Source: Myxococcales bacterium UBA1238 (GTDB lineage Bacteria > Myxococcota_A > Bradymonadia > UBA7976 > UBA1532). From it: a stretch of DNA of 28,025 bases. Made by a program: the position numbers and the translations under genes. The notes beneath the pieces are model-generated. The model was not told the DNA's origin and ran no database searches. It saw only the letters and a list, made by a program, of their open reading frames with translations. Numbering within the stretch: the first letter of the stretch is position 1; every line of letters begins with the position of its first letter. The stretch lies in contig DBWM01000028.1 in assembly GCA_002309015.1 (NCBI GenBank), forward strand, positions 7,001-35,025, in the 5' to 3' direction. Below, piece by piece: positions 16,501 to 24,060 of this stretch.

Positions 16501-16723
16501 TGCCGTCGGGGATCACGTAAATGGGCTCGAAGTTTTCGTCTACGTTGACCGCCATGCGCGCCCAGCTTTTGCCGCGAATGTCCTGCGGGATCTCGTCTGC
16601 GGACGAAGGGAGGTCGCGCACATGGCCCATGGAGGCCTCAACCGTGTAATCGTTGCCCAGAAATTTGCGGATGGTGCGGGCTTTGGTGGGGGATTCGACG
16701 ATCACCAATGCGTGGTCGGCCAT
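13595..16723 (-). CDS. topA: DNA topoisomerase I (type IA) with Lys/Ala-rich tail
   Basis: A 1042-residue type IA topoisomerase that relaxes negative supercoils by nicking and resealing one strand. TOPRIM residues: Glu10 in VIVESPTKA and Asp97/Asp99 in ATDEDREGEAIGWHL. The active-site tyrosine is Tyr321 in ITYMRTDSVNLS, and GIGRPSTYASII is at 505-516. Instead of Cys4 zinc fingers there are about four zinc-free TopA C-terminal repeats (IRIGRYGPFVEAE, CHGRFGPYLQRG, GLGKFGPYVLY, HSGRFGPYVKHG) between ~610 and ~840. Residues 845-1042 form a disordered, histone-like tail with repeated TRSRKKAE units. I start at ATG 16723, since GAAGGAG (complement of 16730-16736) lies six bases upstream and the family N-terminus begins there. 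A longer frame to 16831 has no such support. It is divergent from the giant lipoprotein gene. Confidence 0.97.
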   Translation of the reverse strand: MADHALVIVESPTKARTIRKFLGNDYTVEASMGHVRDLPSSADEIPQDIRGKSWARMAVNVDENFEPIYVIPDGKKKLVADLKRALKDANRLYIATDEDREGEAIGWHLLQLLKPKIPTYRMVFHEITREAIARSLQNTRELDESLVQAQEARRILDRLVGYEVSPLLWKKIAPKLSAGRVQSVAVRLLVQKERDRIAFVSSQWWDLLAQTEKDGQGFEATVTALGGKPLATGKDFDDSTGALKNKRCLCLSGDEAEALAQRLKGCQLKVTEIDAKPSERSPYPPFTTSTLQQESNRKLGLSAQDTMKIAQHLYENGHITYMRTDSVNLSNEAIDAARKMIERRYGANYLQPKARHYQTKSKGAQEAHEAIRPAGTQMATAEELGLSGLEARLYDLIWKRTAATQMANAKILMTHVTLETEDPANGQKVLLKASGRQVLFDGFLRAYVNGNDDPADALDDSNTPLPQLNVGDLLPCLSITAQSHETRPPARFTEATLVKKLEELGIGRPSTYASIISTIQNRGYVLTVSRYLQPTFTAFAVTKLLEETLSQVVDVDFTAEMEAWLDKINSKEDEIAYLRKFYDGYLLKSIEQGEAIDPRSICTLHYNTLGSYDIRIGRYGPFVEAEVQGERKTIALPDTVAPADVNQAYIEDLFSKSASGNIVLGNDPESGEEIRLCHGRFGPYLQRGSDPKTSKNQSLPPGISPGEVNLSLALKILELPRTLGEHPEGGTVKVGLGKFGPYVLYLKPDTPKGIYASLTKEDDLMTIDLPRALELLSQKKTRGQKAAPLRVLGEHPVDGEPIEVHSGRFGPYVKHGKTNATLPRGVSENEITLEQALLLIQKKEDAGTTAKKTTRKTAKAAVEGEEAPVKTTRSRKKAETEEAPAEEKPKRTRKKAEPAAEEPAEAPKKTTRSRKKAEETAEEVPVKVTRSRKKAEAAPAPEASEPAVAPVNEAPVVAEPAATEAPKKTSRAKKPATDLYPEEVVEALTATAKTAAIRAQRKAAKAKEDEEDAGKKVKKAPLPKENTVEPKRRRKAEPPSES

Positions 16724-17016
16724 AAAAAGCTCCTTCAACGATGGGCCCAGGCGCTCGGGTATGGGCCCTTTGGGCGCGAAAAATGGACTTGGGAATTCGT
16801 AAAGGTCAAGAGTTTTTGGGCTCACGGGCAAAATCCTGCTACAGACCTGGCGGGCAAATGGTGAGAATGAGGGAATTTTTTGGCTTCAATTACGCGTGAT
16901 CTACAAATTTTAAGTCCTTTTACGTTTGACTTTTTCCCCTCGTCTCCATGACCATTTGCAAAGGCTTTGGGGGAACTGTTCTCCCACATCGAAGGTTGTA
17001 ACCTTTGGAGTTATCG
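16724..17016. promoter_or_regulatory. Divergent intergenic region topA / lipoprotein
   Basis: This 293-bp stretch must hold promoters for both flanking genes. For topA the best -35 candidate is TTGACC (complement of 16804-16809), with only a poor -10. For the lipoprotein a TTGACT at 16926-16931 lacks a good -10. A 14-bp palindrome, AAGGTTGTAACCTT (16992-17005), sits just before the GGAG Shine-Dalgarno at 17007-17010 and could be an operator. Confidence 0.4.
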
Positions 17017-20000
17017 ATGTTTTTAAATCACTGGAGTCGCGTTGGCCTCACTTTGCTGGCCATTTCTGCAGCTGCAGGTCTTTGGGCCTGCGATGACGAC
17101 GATAACGATAACGGCGATGCTTCGCTCGATGCCGATCTGGACAGCGCACTGCCCAGCGACAGCGGCAAGCACGACGCATCATCCGACGCCTCCCACGGCG
17201 GCGGTGATGCCAGCGATGGGGGAGACGCGAGCGGCGACGCCGAGATAGACAGCGGCGACGCCGAGATAGACAGCGGCGACGCCGAGGCTGACGGCGAGCT
17301 CGATGCCGAGCTCGATGCCGAGCTCGATGCCGAAATCGACGGCGAGCTCGATGGTGAAATCGATGGCGAGATCGATGGCACTCTGCCGGAATGCATCGAT
17401 GTGGACGATTGCACCGAAGGTGGCGTCTGCAGCATTCCCAGCTGTAAAGACGGGAAATGCGATTATTCTGAGTTGCGGCCCGAATGTTGTACCGAAGGCG
17501 ATATCACGAATTGCAAGCCGGCCCAGGAATGCCAGATCGTCAGCTGCGTTCAGAACGAATGTAGATATGAAACCGATGTCATCTCGGAAGGTTGCAGGGT
17601 CGCTTGTGTAGATGAAGACGACTGCAGCGAGAAGGATTGCTACGATGTCGAATGCAAGAGTGATGAATGCAACTATACGCGCATCACCGATAAGCAGGAC
17701 GAGAATTACTGCGAATGCATGACGGCAACCGTAGACGAAGACTGCACGGGCACGCTGTCGAATGCCTGCAAGAAATGGGTTTGCAGCGAGCAGCATGTCT
17801 GCATCGAAAGCGACATTGAAAACTGCCATGCCTGCTCCAAGCCCGAAGACTGCGCTGAATTTGCTCAGGATTGCCAGAGCTTCAGCTGCAATGAACAAAG
17901 CGTTTGCGCTTTCGATGCGATTCCGGGTTGCTGCAGCACCGCTGACTGCACCAACACCTTTGACTGGTGCACCCTTTCGGCCGCAGACGATGCGTCAGAA
18001 GTCACGATTGCTGACGGTTCTGCCAAGATCAAGTTCTACACGCAGGTTTACGAAGCGAATATTACGCCTGCTCAGACGGATGAAAACGTCAACGATCTGG
18101 TCAAGGTGCAGATCGGCTTCATCAAATCCGGTGATGATGCGGCCGTCGACGACAACTGGACCTGGTTTGATGCCCATTACATTGGTCAAAAGGGCGACGG
18201 AAACGCCAACAGCGAATATGAGGCGGAGCTCTCGTTTACTGCAGCGGATCAGTATAAGGTCGCTGCGCGCGTGATCGTCGATGGCTACCACGCCGCCATG
18301 TGCAACAACGGCGAAGGTTACGGCGTTGGCGGCAATACGGGCGTCACTTATAGCGCGGATCACAACTGGGGCCTCAAAGTGAATGCTCCCGTTGTTGGAC
18401 CCAACATCGTCGATAAATGCGACTTTTTGGCCCCCTCGGCGGCTTCAATTGAAGCTGGCCAAACGGTCACCGCAACCATGTCGCTGGTCGAAGCCGGAAT
18501 GACCGGCGCGACGCCCTCGCTCGATTCCGTTAAGGTTGAAATCGGTTATATCGATCATAACGCGGCCGACAAGAGCCCAACTGCTACCGGCTGGACCTGG
18601 GTGGCTGCAACCAAGCACGACAGCTGCCTGGGCTGCATGGCAGGAGCGATCGAATACGGCGCCGATCTCACCATCTCGACTGAGGGCAGCTACGACGTCG
18701 CTTCCCGCGTTTCGGTCGATAACGGTGAGAATTGGGCCATTTGCAACACGATGACTGCCATCGATTACGCCAACGGTGGTGTCTATGATCCCAGCCAGAA
18801 TAAGACGATTGAGGTGACCGTTCCTTCCAATGTTTGTGAGCCTGCCTGCACGGGCGATACTCCGCTTTGTGTAGAGAACACCTGCCAGCCGAATCTCTTT
18901 ATCAGCGAATGGTCTCGCACTTCGATTGATTCCAACAATCGCTATGCAGAGCTCTATAACCCGGGAGAGAAAGACATTTCGCTCGAAGGTTATAAGCTGG
19001 CTTATTTGGAGGCGACGCCCAAGTCAGCCGTTCTCTCTGGGACAATTAAACACGGCGAAACATTTACGATTTGTGGCAAGTCTGTTGAAGGTGTTACCTG
19101 TGATTTGGTTGCATCGATCAACTGGGGCCACAAAGCACCTATCGCACTGATGCACGGCGATGATGTCATCGACAGCTTCGGCAAGACGGTTACCAGTGGC
19201 AATGGCTACCTTGATAAAATCACTTGGATTGAGCGCCGTTGCAATGCAAAAGCAGGCGATAATGCGGGTGACAGTTGGGATATTGCTGCTGACTGGATTA
19301 CCCATAAGAGCGGTGAATCTTCAACAAACAACTTCGGCACCTACAATCCAGAATGCCCCATTCCGCCTCAGGCCGATAACGCCTGGTGCCGCTTCCAGCA
19401 TGTTGCAGGGGCTGTGGACGGAGCTGCTTACGCCACCTACGTGACCGCAGATGGTGATAACGTCACCTTCTTTATGCATCTCGATGCTAATGTGCTCGAA
19501 GGCTCGGGCACCGTTGCAAACGTGAAGTTCTACTATGCCAAGGAAGGCACCGCGTTTGATAAAGACAATTTGACGGGATGGAGCGAGGTCGAGGCCTCCA
19601 AGAATGCGTCTCCCACCAGCTTGGATGCCAATGCTGTTGCCGCAGGTCACGAAGAATATGAAGCCCATACGCGTGTAGCAGAAGTGGGCACTTATACCGT
19701 CTTTGCAGTGATGCAGATGGGCGATGAGTCCAAGGTCTTCTGCGATAAGGAGGGCGATACTCCTGAAACTGACGGCTCAAGCGACGGCTTCGCCATCGCC
19801 AACGCGGGAACCTTTACTGTGGTTGCGGATCCCTGCGCTTGCACTGCGGGTGCCAATCCGCGTTGCGACACCAATGATCTCAGTAAAGTATTTTCCGATT
19901 CCGCAGCGTGCACTGTTACTTATTCAGTAGCCGGTGGATTTGTTGGGGCGTGCGGCGTTGATGAAACGGATTGCGGATCGACTGAGAAATGCGGCACCAA

Positions 20001-23000
20001 TGCTCAGGGACAAGTGACCTGCATCCCGACCAGCAATTGCACAGAAACCTGTGAAACCAAGAATATCTGCGGTGAAAATATCGACAGCAACAAGGTCTAC
20101 TCGACCACTGCAGATGCCTGTGATGCCAGCGGCGCTTGCATCAAATCCTTTGTAAAAGACTGTGAAGACACTAACCAAGTCTGCGCCGAAGGTGAATGCG
20201 TGGCGCCCAACACCTACGATTGGTGCACTCTGTGGGGCCAAGATGCGAATAGCAGCAACGGTGGCAACTTCACGGTGAACGTGGGTCAATCCCATCTCTT
20301 CTATGCCAAGATCTATGAAGAGAATCTGACTCACAGCGATACCGAGAATGCAAACGTGAAAGTCTGGATCGGCTACATCAGCGATGGTGCCTCCGAAACA
20401 GATAAGGCTGATGCAAGCAAGTGGACTTGGACGCCAGCGGATTTTGCGACTCATAGCGGCTCCGATCCCGACAATGCTCTGTACAGCGCCTCTGTTACAT
20501 TCAACGAAACTGGCAAAGTCTTGATGGCCGCCAGGGTCACCGTGGACGGCGTCGATAAGCACGCGACCTTCTGCAACAGCGGCATTGGTGAGGGCGTTGG
20601 AAACACCGGCGTCGATTTCAACATTAACAACTGCAACCATGTCTTGGTTACAGATGCCTGTGGCAATGGTTGCTCCGGTGAAACACCTGTATGCGATACG
20701 ACGGGCGATCCAAAATGTGTCTGCGATGCGAACAGCTGCACCGGCGGCAAGATCTGCAACGAGAATGGTGTTTGCGAAGAAACTGCAGCGGAGAAGACGC
20801 TCTTCTTCTCGGAGTTTGTTGAAGGTACATCAGGGTCAGCGAGAGGTTTGGAGATTTACAATCCAACCGATAGCGAGATAGATCTAAAAGACTATACACT
20901 CAAGATCGGTAACACTAATCTCTCTTGGGGGTCTGGTAAGATATTCGCGAATGCCAACAGATCCGATGAATTGACCTCTATAAAAATAGGCTCACATCAG
21001 GCTTTCTCGATTTGTAAAGCAGGCACAGCAACTAGTACGAGTGGCACGATCCCCAATTGCAATGCCTACCATACTTCATATGATGCAACCGGGAAGGCTG
21101 TGGTTCAGCTCTTAAAGGGAACTGACATAGTTGACCTCATGGGCAAATCTAGCAGTTGGGGGGAAAATAAAACACTTCGTCGCAACTGCAATATCGATAC
21201 TGGCAGCAAGACTTATGTTGAATCTGACTGGAGTGAGGAGCCTGTAGATACCTTTACCGGTCTCGGTAACCGCAACGAATGTAACTCGAATACTTGCAAT
21301 GGCACGAAGCCCCAGAATTCAGCTTGCCAGAATGAATCGGTTTGTGGATCTGACGGTCAGTGGTCTGCAGTGACTCCGATTGATCCTCTGACTGCGGGCT
21401 GCTGCACCACCAACGACAACTGCAAGGACGATGAGAACGGTAAGTTCAAGTGCGACACAGATTCCAACACTTGTGTCTTGCCCACCTGCGATGGCACCGC
21501 ACCTACGCCTTCTGCTTGCCAGAATGCTGTTTGTGGCGTTGATGGTAATTGGTTGCTGACAGCGAAGAGTGATGCGGGCTGCTGCACCACCAACGACGAC
21601 TGCAGTGATTTTGAAAGTGGTGCTAAGCCTGCTTGCGACCAAGACACCAACACCTGCGTTGCCGTGGATCCCTGCGCTGGTGTGACCTGTGATACAGAGC
21701 ACGGTGAAGCCTGTGTTGACGGCAATTGCCAGAAGTCCTGGTGCAACCTGCAGTATGTGGATTCGCATGCCATCAACGCAGGCGACAAGGTCACCGTTTA
21801 CGCTCAGGTTTACGTAAAGGACGGCGAAGTTCTCACGGCTGGTGACTCCTGCCACTCGGGCGATGTGGTTCAGATTGGCTGGGCGCTTGCGGCGGATGCA
21901 GCAGAATCTAAAGATGGCGAGAAGTGGCATTGGGCGACAGGTTCAGATGTCACATGTACTCCCAAGAAGAGTGATTCCGCGGATCCCTGCACTGAGAACT
22001 GCAACAACAACGAATACAAAGCCGAGTTCACCTTTAATGAGGCGGACAGCTATGTCTTTGCAAGCCGCGTGAAGACGACCATCGATAGCGAGACCCAGGA
22101 TTGCGATCCGAAGTCGCAAGATGTCGCCGCACCCGTTGTGGTTACCGTCAACAACGTCGATTGGTGCAACATTCAGTGGGTTGGCGGAACAATTACCCAG
22201 GCTGATGGTAATGTCACCAAGACGGAAGTCACTGCCAATGAAGCCTTTACGGCTTACGCTCGCTTAAAAGAACCTGGCATGACCGGCGATGGCGTCACCA
22301 ATGTTTCCGAGAAGCTTAAGGTTCAATTCGGTTATGGCACTGGCGATGATGTGACGCAATGGACCACATGGGCGACAGCGAAGGATGCTACGCGCTCCAC
22401 GACGTCCGATTTTACGAATGATGTCAACAGCCAATATCAAGCTGCACTGACGATCGCTGATGCAGGTGAATATAAACTGGCCTCTCGTGTTTCGGTCGAT
22501 GGCGGCTTGAACTGGACTTATTGCCATGCAGGCAATCCCATCAAGGCCGAAGGTTATCAGGAAGGTGTCACTCCTCCTGCAACCTTCACGATGGACAAAG
22601 CCTGGCCTGTGACCGTGAATGAGCCTGTGGGCGCTTGCGCGAACAATCCCTGCGCAAACGAGTTCGTTTACGAATGCGCGGAAAACAAGATTACAAAGTA
22701 CTCCACCAATTGTGTTCCGGACGCGGGGAGTTCTTATACCTGCGAGAAGGGCGTTGAGGTGAGCACCAACGATTGCGCCGCTCAAAACACTCCGGCGTCT
22801 TGCGGTGAAGATAACCTCACTTATACGTCTGCTGTGGTCGGCACTTGTGAAACGGGTGAAGTTGCAAGCTTAGATGCCTGCAATGTGACAACAGTGGTCT
22901 CAACGCCTTGCACCGTTGCTAACACCGCGAACTACTGCGGCACCGGTGACAACACGGGCAAGTTGGTACATAAGAAGCCCACTTGTAATCCTTCTGCAGC

Positions 23001-24060
23001 CAGTGCAACAGATGCCTGCGGTGAAGAAGAAGAGGTGGTGCAGCCCTGCGACGACGGCTGTGTGGATGCAGTTTCCGGTGGAACTGAGGCTCACTGCAAG
23101 GGTAAGTGCGAAGGCGTAGATTGCAGCACGACGCATCTTTACGAATGCAGCGGAACCACCGTCACCAAGTATGCCACATCCTGCAACGCCGAGACCGGTT
23201 TGTGCACTGAAAAGGATGGGGCAGGTACGCCTCATAGTTTTGACGCTTATAGCTGTGATGATTTCGAAAACGGAAATGTAGGTAAGTTCACCTGCAATTC
23301 TGGTACCTTTAACACCGAAACCGAGGCCTACACCTATGCAGCTTCAGCATGTGTTGCGAAAGATCCAGAATGCAGCGGCACCAAGACGCTTACTTACGGC
23401 GCTCCGACCTGCGATGTCACTGCAGGTTGCGTCCAGGCGACTCCTGTTGAAGATGAATGCAACGGCAAGGTGGTTTGCAGCAATGGTACGTTGCATACCT
23501 ACACCAGCTGCAGCGAAGGCGAGTGCGTGGGTGAGGCTAAGAACTGCGGCGTCGGCGTCAGCGAGTGCGATGGCAACACGGTGATTACATTCACTGGGGC
23601 ATGCGCAGGTGATGGAAAGTCTTGTGCGACCGAAGAACCGTTTGTTTGTTCTGACTACGACAGTGAAACCGAGACCTATGTTTGCCGCCCAACTGACGGC
23701 ACTCACGTCAACTGCTTTAACTCCGTAGTCCTTCTAAATAAGACCTCTCCCATCGATCCTGCTGCGGTTTACCTGAACTCGACGCCCGGCACTGCGCTCC
23801 TCGATCTCAGCGCCGGTTGCATTGAAGCAGACTTTGCAGCAGGTGATGGACAAGCAACGCCCTCTACTGGCCTCTGGGTTGGCGGAGTGCGGGTCATCCC
23901 CACAAGTAGCAGCGAATTTAACGATGATGGCGCTTGCACGCTCGAATTCGAGTTGCCTGCAGACAGCACTGCAACCGATGGCAACCTCGAAGTGACGGTC
24001 GTCAACCAATACAACAAGTCTGCCAGCACCAACATCAACGTTGTACTACGGCATCACTGA
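17017..24060 (+). CDS. Giant modular surface lipoprotein, 5' part (frameshift at end)
   Basis: A 2347-residue exported lipoprotein fragment. The ATG at 17017 has GGAG six bases upstream; an in-frame TTG at 17005 is less likely. The signal peptide ends in the lipobox GLWAC with Cys25. An Asp/Ala/Glu-rich linker (26 to ~125) follows, with Asp at +2. Then come Cys-rich segments and repeated modules: ~130-residue WC domains opening at 17962 (DWCTL), 18415 (KCDFL), 19381 (AWCRF), 20218 (DWCTL), 21736 (SWCNL) and 22159 (DWCNI). Each ends in a pattern like Y-x-A-S-R-V-S-V-D followed by a Cys. Lamin-tail-like domains start near 18889 (NLFISEW) and 20791 (LFFSEF). A TIG-like segment covers ~23700-24045. 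The frame stops at 24060 in the middle of that module, and its continuation is found in another frame. Probably anchored in the outer membrane and exposed; adhesion or polymer binding is a guess. Confidence 0.85.
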   Translation: MFLNHWSRVGLTLLAISAAAGLWACDDDDNDNGDASLDADLDSALPSDSGKHDASSDASHGGGDASDGGDASGDAEIDSGDAEIDSGDAEADGELDAELDAELDAEIDGELDGEIDGEIDGTLPECIDVDDCTEGGVCSIPSCKDGKCDYSELRPECCTEGDITNCKPAQECQIVSCVQNECRYETDVISEGCRVACVDEDDCSEKDCYDVECKSDECNYTRITDKQDENYCECMTATVDEDCTGTLSNACKKWVCSEQHVCIESDIENCHACSKPEDCAEFAQDCQSFSCNEQSVCAFDAIPGCCSTADCTNTFDWCTLSAADDASEVTIADGSAKIKFYTQVYEANITPAQTDENVNDLVKVQIGFIKSGDDAAVDDNWTWFDAHYIGQKGDGNANSEYEAELSFTAADQYKVAARVIVDGYHAAMCNNGEGYGVGGNTGVTYSADHNWGLKVNAPVVGPNIVDKCDFLAPSAASIEAGQTVTATMSLVEAGMTGATPSLDSVKVEIGYIDHNAADKSPTATGWTWVAATKHDSCLGCMAGAIEYGADLTISTEGSYDVASRVSVDNGENWAICNTMTAIDYANGGVYDPSQNKTIEVTVPSNVCEPACTGDTPLCVENTCQPNLFISEWSRTSIDSNNRYAELYNPGEKDISLEGYKLAYLEATPKSAVLSGTIKHGETFTICGKSVEGVTCDLVASINWGHKAPIALMHGDDVIDSFGKTVTSGNGYLDKITWIERRCNAKAGDNAGDSWDIAADWITHKSGESSTNNFGTYNPECPIPPQADNAWCRFQHVAGAVDGAAYATYVTADGDNVTFFMHLDANVLEGSGTVANVKFYYAKEGTAFDKDNLTGWSEVEASKNASPTSLDANAVAAGHEEYEAHTRVAEVGTYTVFAVMQMGDESKVFCDKEGDTPETDGSSDGFAIANAGTFTVVADPCACTAGANPRCDTNDLSKVFSDSAACTVTYSVAGGFVGACGVDETDCGSTEKCGTNAQGQVTCIPTSNCTETCETKNICGENIDSNKVYSTTADACDASGACIKSFVKDCEDTNQVCAEGECVAPNTYDWCTLWGQDANSSNGGNFTVNVGQSHLFYAKIYEENLTHSDTENANVKVWIGYISDGASETDKADASKWTWTPADFATHSGSDPDNALYSASVTFNETGKVLMAARVTVDGVDKHATFCNSGIGEGVGNTGVDFNINNCNHVLVTDACGNGCSGETPVCDTTGDPKCVCDANSCTGGKICNENGVCEETAAEKTLFFSEFVEGTSGSARGLEIYNPTDSEIDLKDYTLKIGNTNLSWGSGKIFANANRSDELTSIKIGSHQAFSICKAGTATSTSGTIPNCNAYHTSYDATGKAVVQLLKGTDIVDLMGKSSSWGENKTLRRNCNIDTGSKTYVESDWSEEPVDTFTGLGNRNECNSNTCNGTKPQNSACQNESVCGSDGQWSAVTPIDPLTAGCCTTNDNCKDDENGKFKCDTDSNTCVLPTCDGTAPTPSACQNAVCGVDGNWLLTAKSDAGCCTTNDDCSDFESGAKPACDQDTNTCVAVDPCAGVTCDTEHGEACVDGNCQKSWCNLQYVDSHAINAGDKVTVYAQVYVKDGEVLTAGDSCHSGDVVQIGWALAADAAESKDGEKWHWATGSDVTCTPKKSDSADPCTENCNNNEYKAEFTFNEADSYVFASRVKTTIDSETQDCDPKSQDVAAPVVVTVNNVDWCNIQWVGGTITQADGNVTKTEVTANEAFTAYARLKEPGMTGDGVTNVSEKLKVQFGYGTGDDVTQWTTWATAKDATRSTTSDFTNDVNSQYQAALTIADAGEYKLASRVSVDGGLNWTYCHAGNPIKAEGYQEGVTPPATFTMDKAWPVTVNEPVGACANNPCANEFVYECAENKITKYSTNCVPDAGSSYTCEKGVEVSTNDCAAQNTPASCGEDNLTYTSAVVGTCETGEVASLDACNVTTVVSTPCTVANTANYCGTGDNTGKLVHKKPTCNPSAASATDACGEEEEVVQPCDDGCVDAVSGGTEAHCKGKCEGVDCSTTHLYECSGTTVTKYATSCNAETGLCTEKDGAGTPHSFDAYSCDDFENGNVGKFTCNSGTFNTETEAYTYAASACVAKDPECSGTKTLTYGAPTCDVTAGCVQATPVEDECNGKVVCSNGTLHTYTSCSEGECVGEAKNCGVGVSECDGNTVITFTGACAGDGKSCATEEPFVCSDYDSETETYVCRPTDGTHVNCFNSVVLLNKTSPIDPAAVYLNSTPGTALLDLSAGCIEADFAAGDGQATPSTGLWVGGVRVIPTSSSEFNDDGACTLEFELPADSTATDGNLEVTVVNQYNKSASTNINVVLRHH
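17230..17287 (+). repeat. 21-bp tandem repeat, Asp-rich linker
   Basis: The 21-bp unit AGCGGCGACGCCGAGATAGAC is present twice exactly (17230-17250, 17251-17271), with a third partial copy of 16 bases (17272-17287). It encodes a 7-residue unit, SGDAEID. In-frame slippage would change linker length without disrupting the protein. Confidence 0.9.
17296..17379 (+). repeat. 12-bp tandem repeat, Glu/Asp linker
   Basis: Seven 12-bp units in a row: three identical GAGCTCGATGCC, then four variants (GAAATCGACGGC, GAGCTCGATGGT, GAAATCGATGGC, GAGATCGATGGC). They encode ELDA/EIDG/ELDG tetrapeptides that space the lipidated Cys from the first Cys-rich module. Confidence 0.9.
21286..21670 (+). repeat. ~180-bp tandem Cys-rich module
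   Basis: Two adjacent copies of a ~60-residue unit of the form C-x-G-T-x-P-x-x-S-A-C-Q-N ... GCCTTND(N/D)C ... C-x-x-D-x-N-T-C-V. The best-conserved DNA, at 21391-21420 and 21571-21600, is offset by exactly 180 bases. This is a recent in-frame duplication within the lipoprotein gene. Confidence 0.8.

Noticed and set aside
17005..17016. TTG start four codons before the lipoprotein ATG
   Set aside because: This TTG overlaps the bases that form the Shine-Dalgarno for the ATG at 17017, and the signal peptide is well formed from the ATG.
17179..17898. 239-codon minus-strand frame opposite the lipoprotein
   Set aside because: The regular hydrophobic pattern (ELGIELGIEL) is the antisense of the GAGCTCGATGCC repeats, not a membrane protein.
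24041..24060. Programmed ribosomal frameshift in the lipoprotein gene
   Set aside because: No slippery heptamer, internal Shine-Dalgarno at a suitable distance or clear downstream structure was seen at the junction; mutation or sequence error is simpler.
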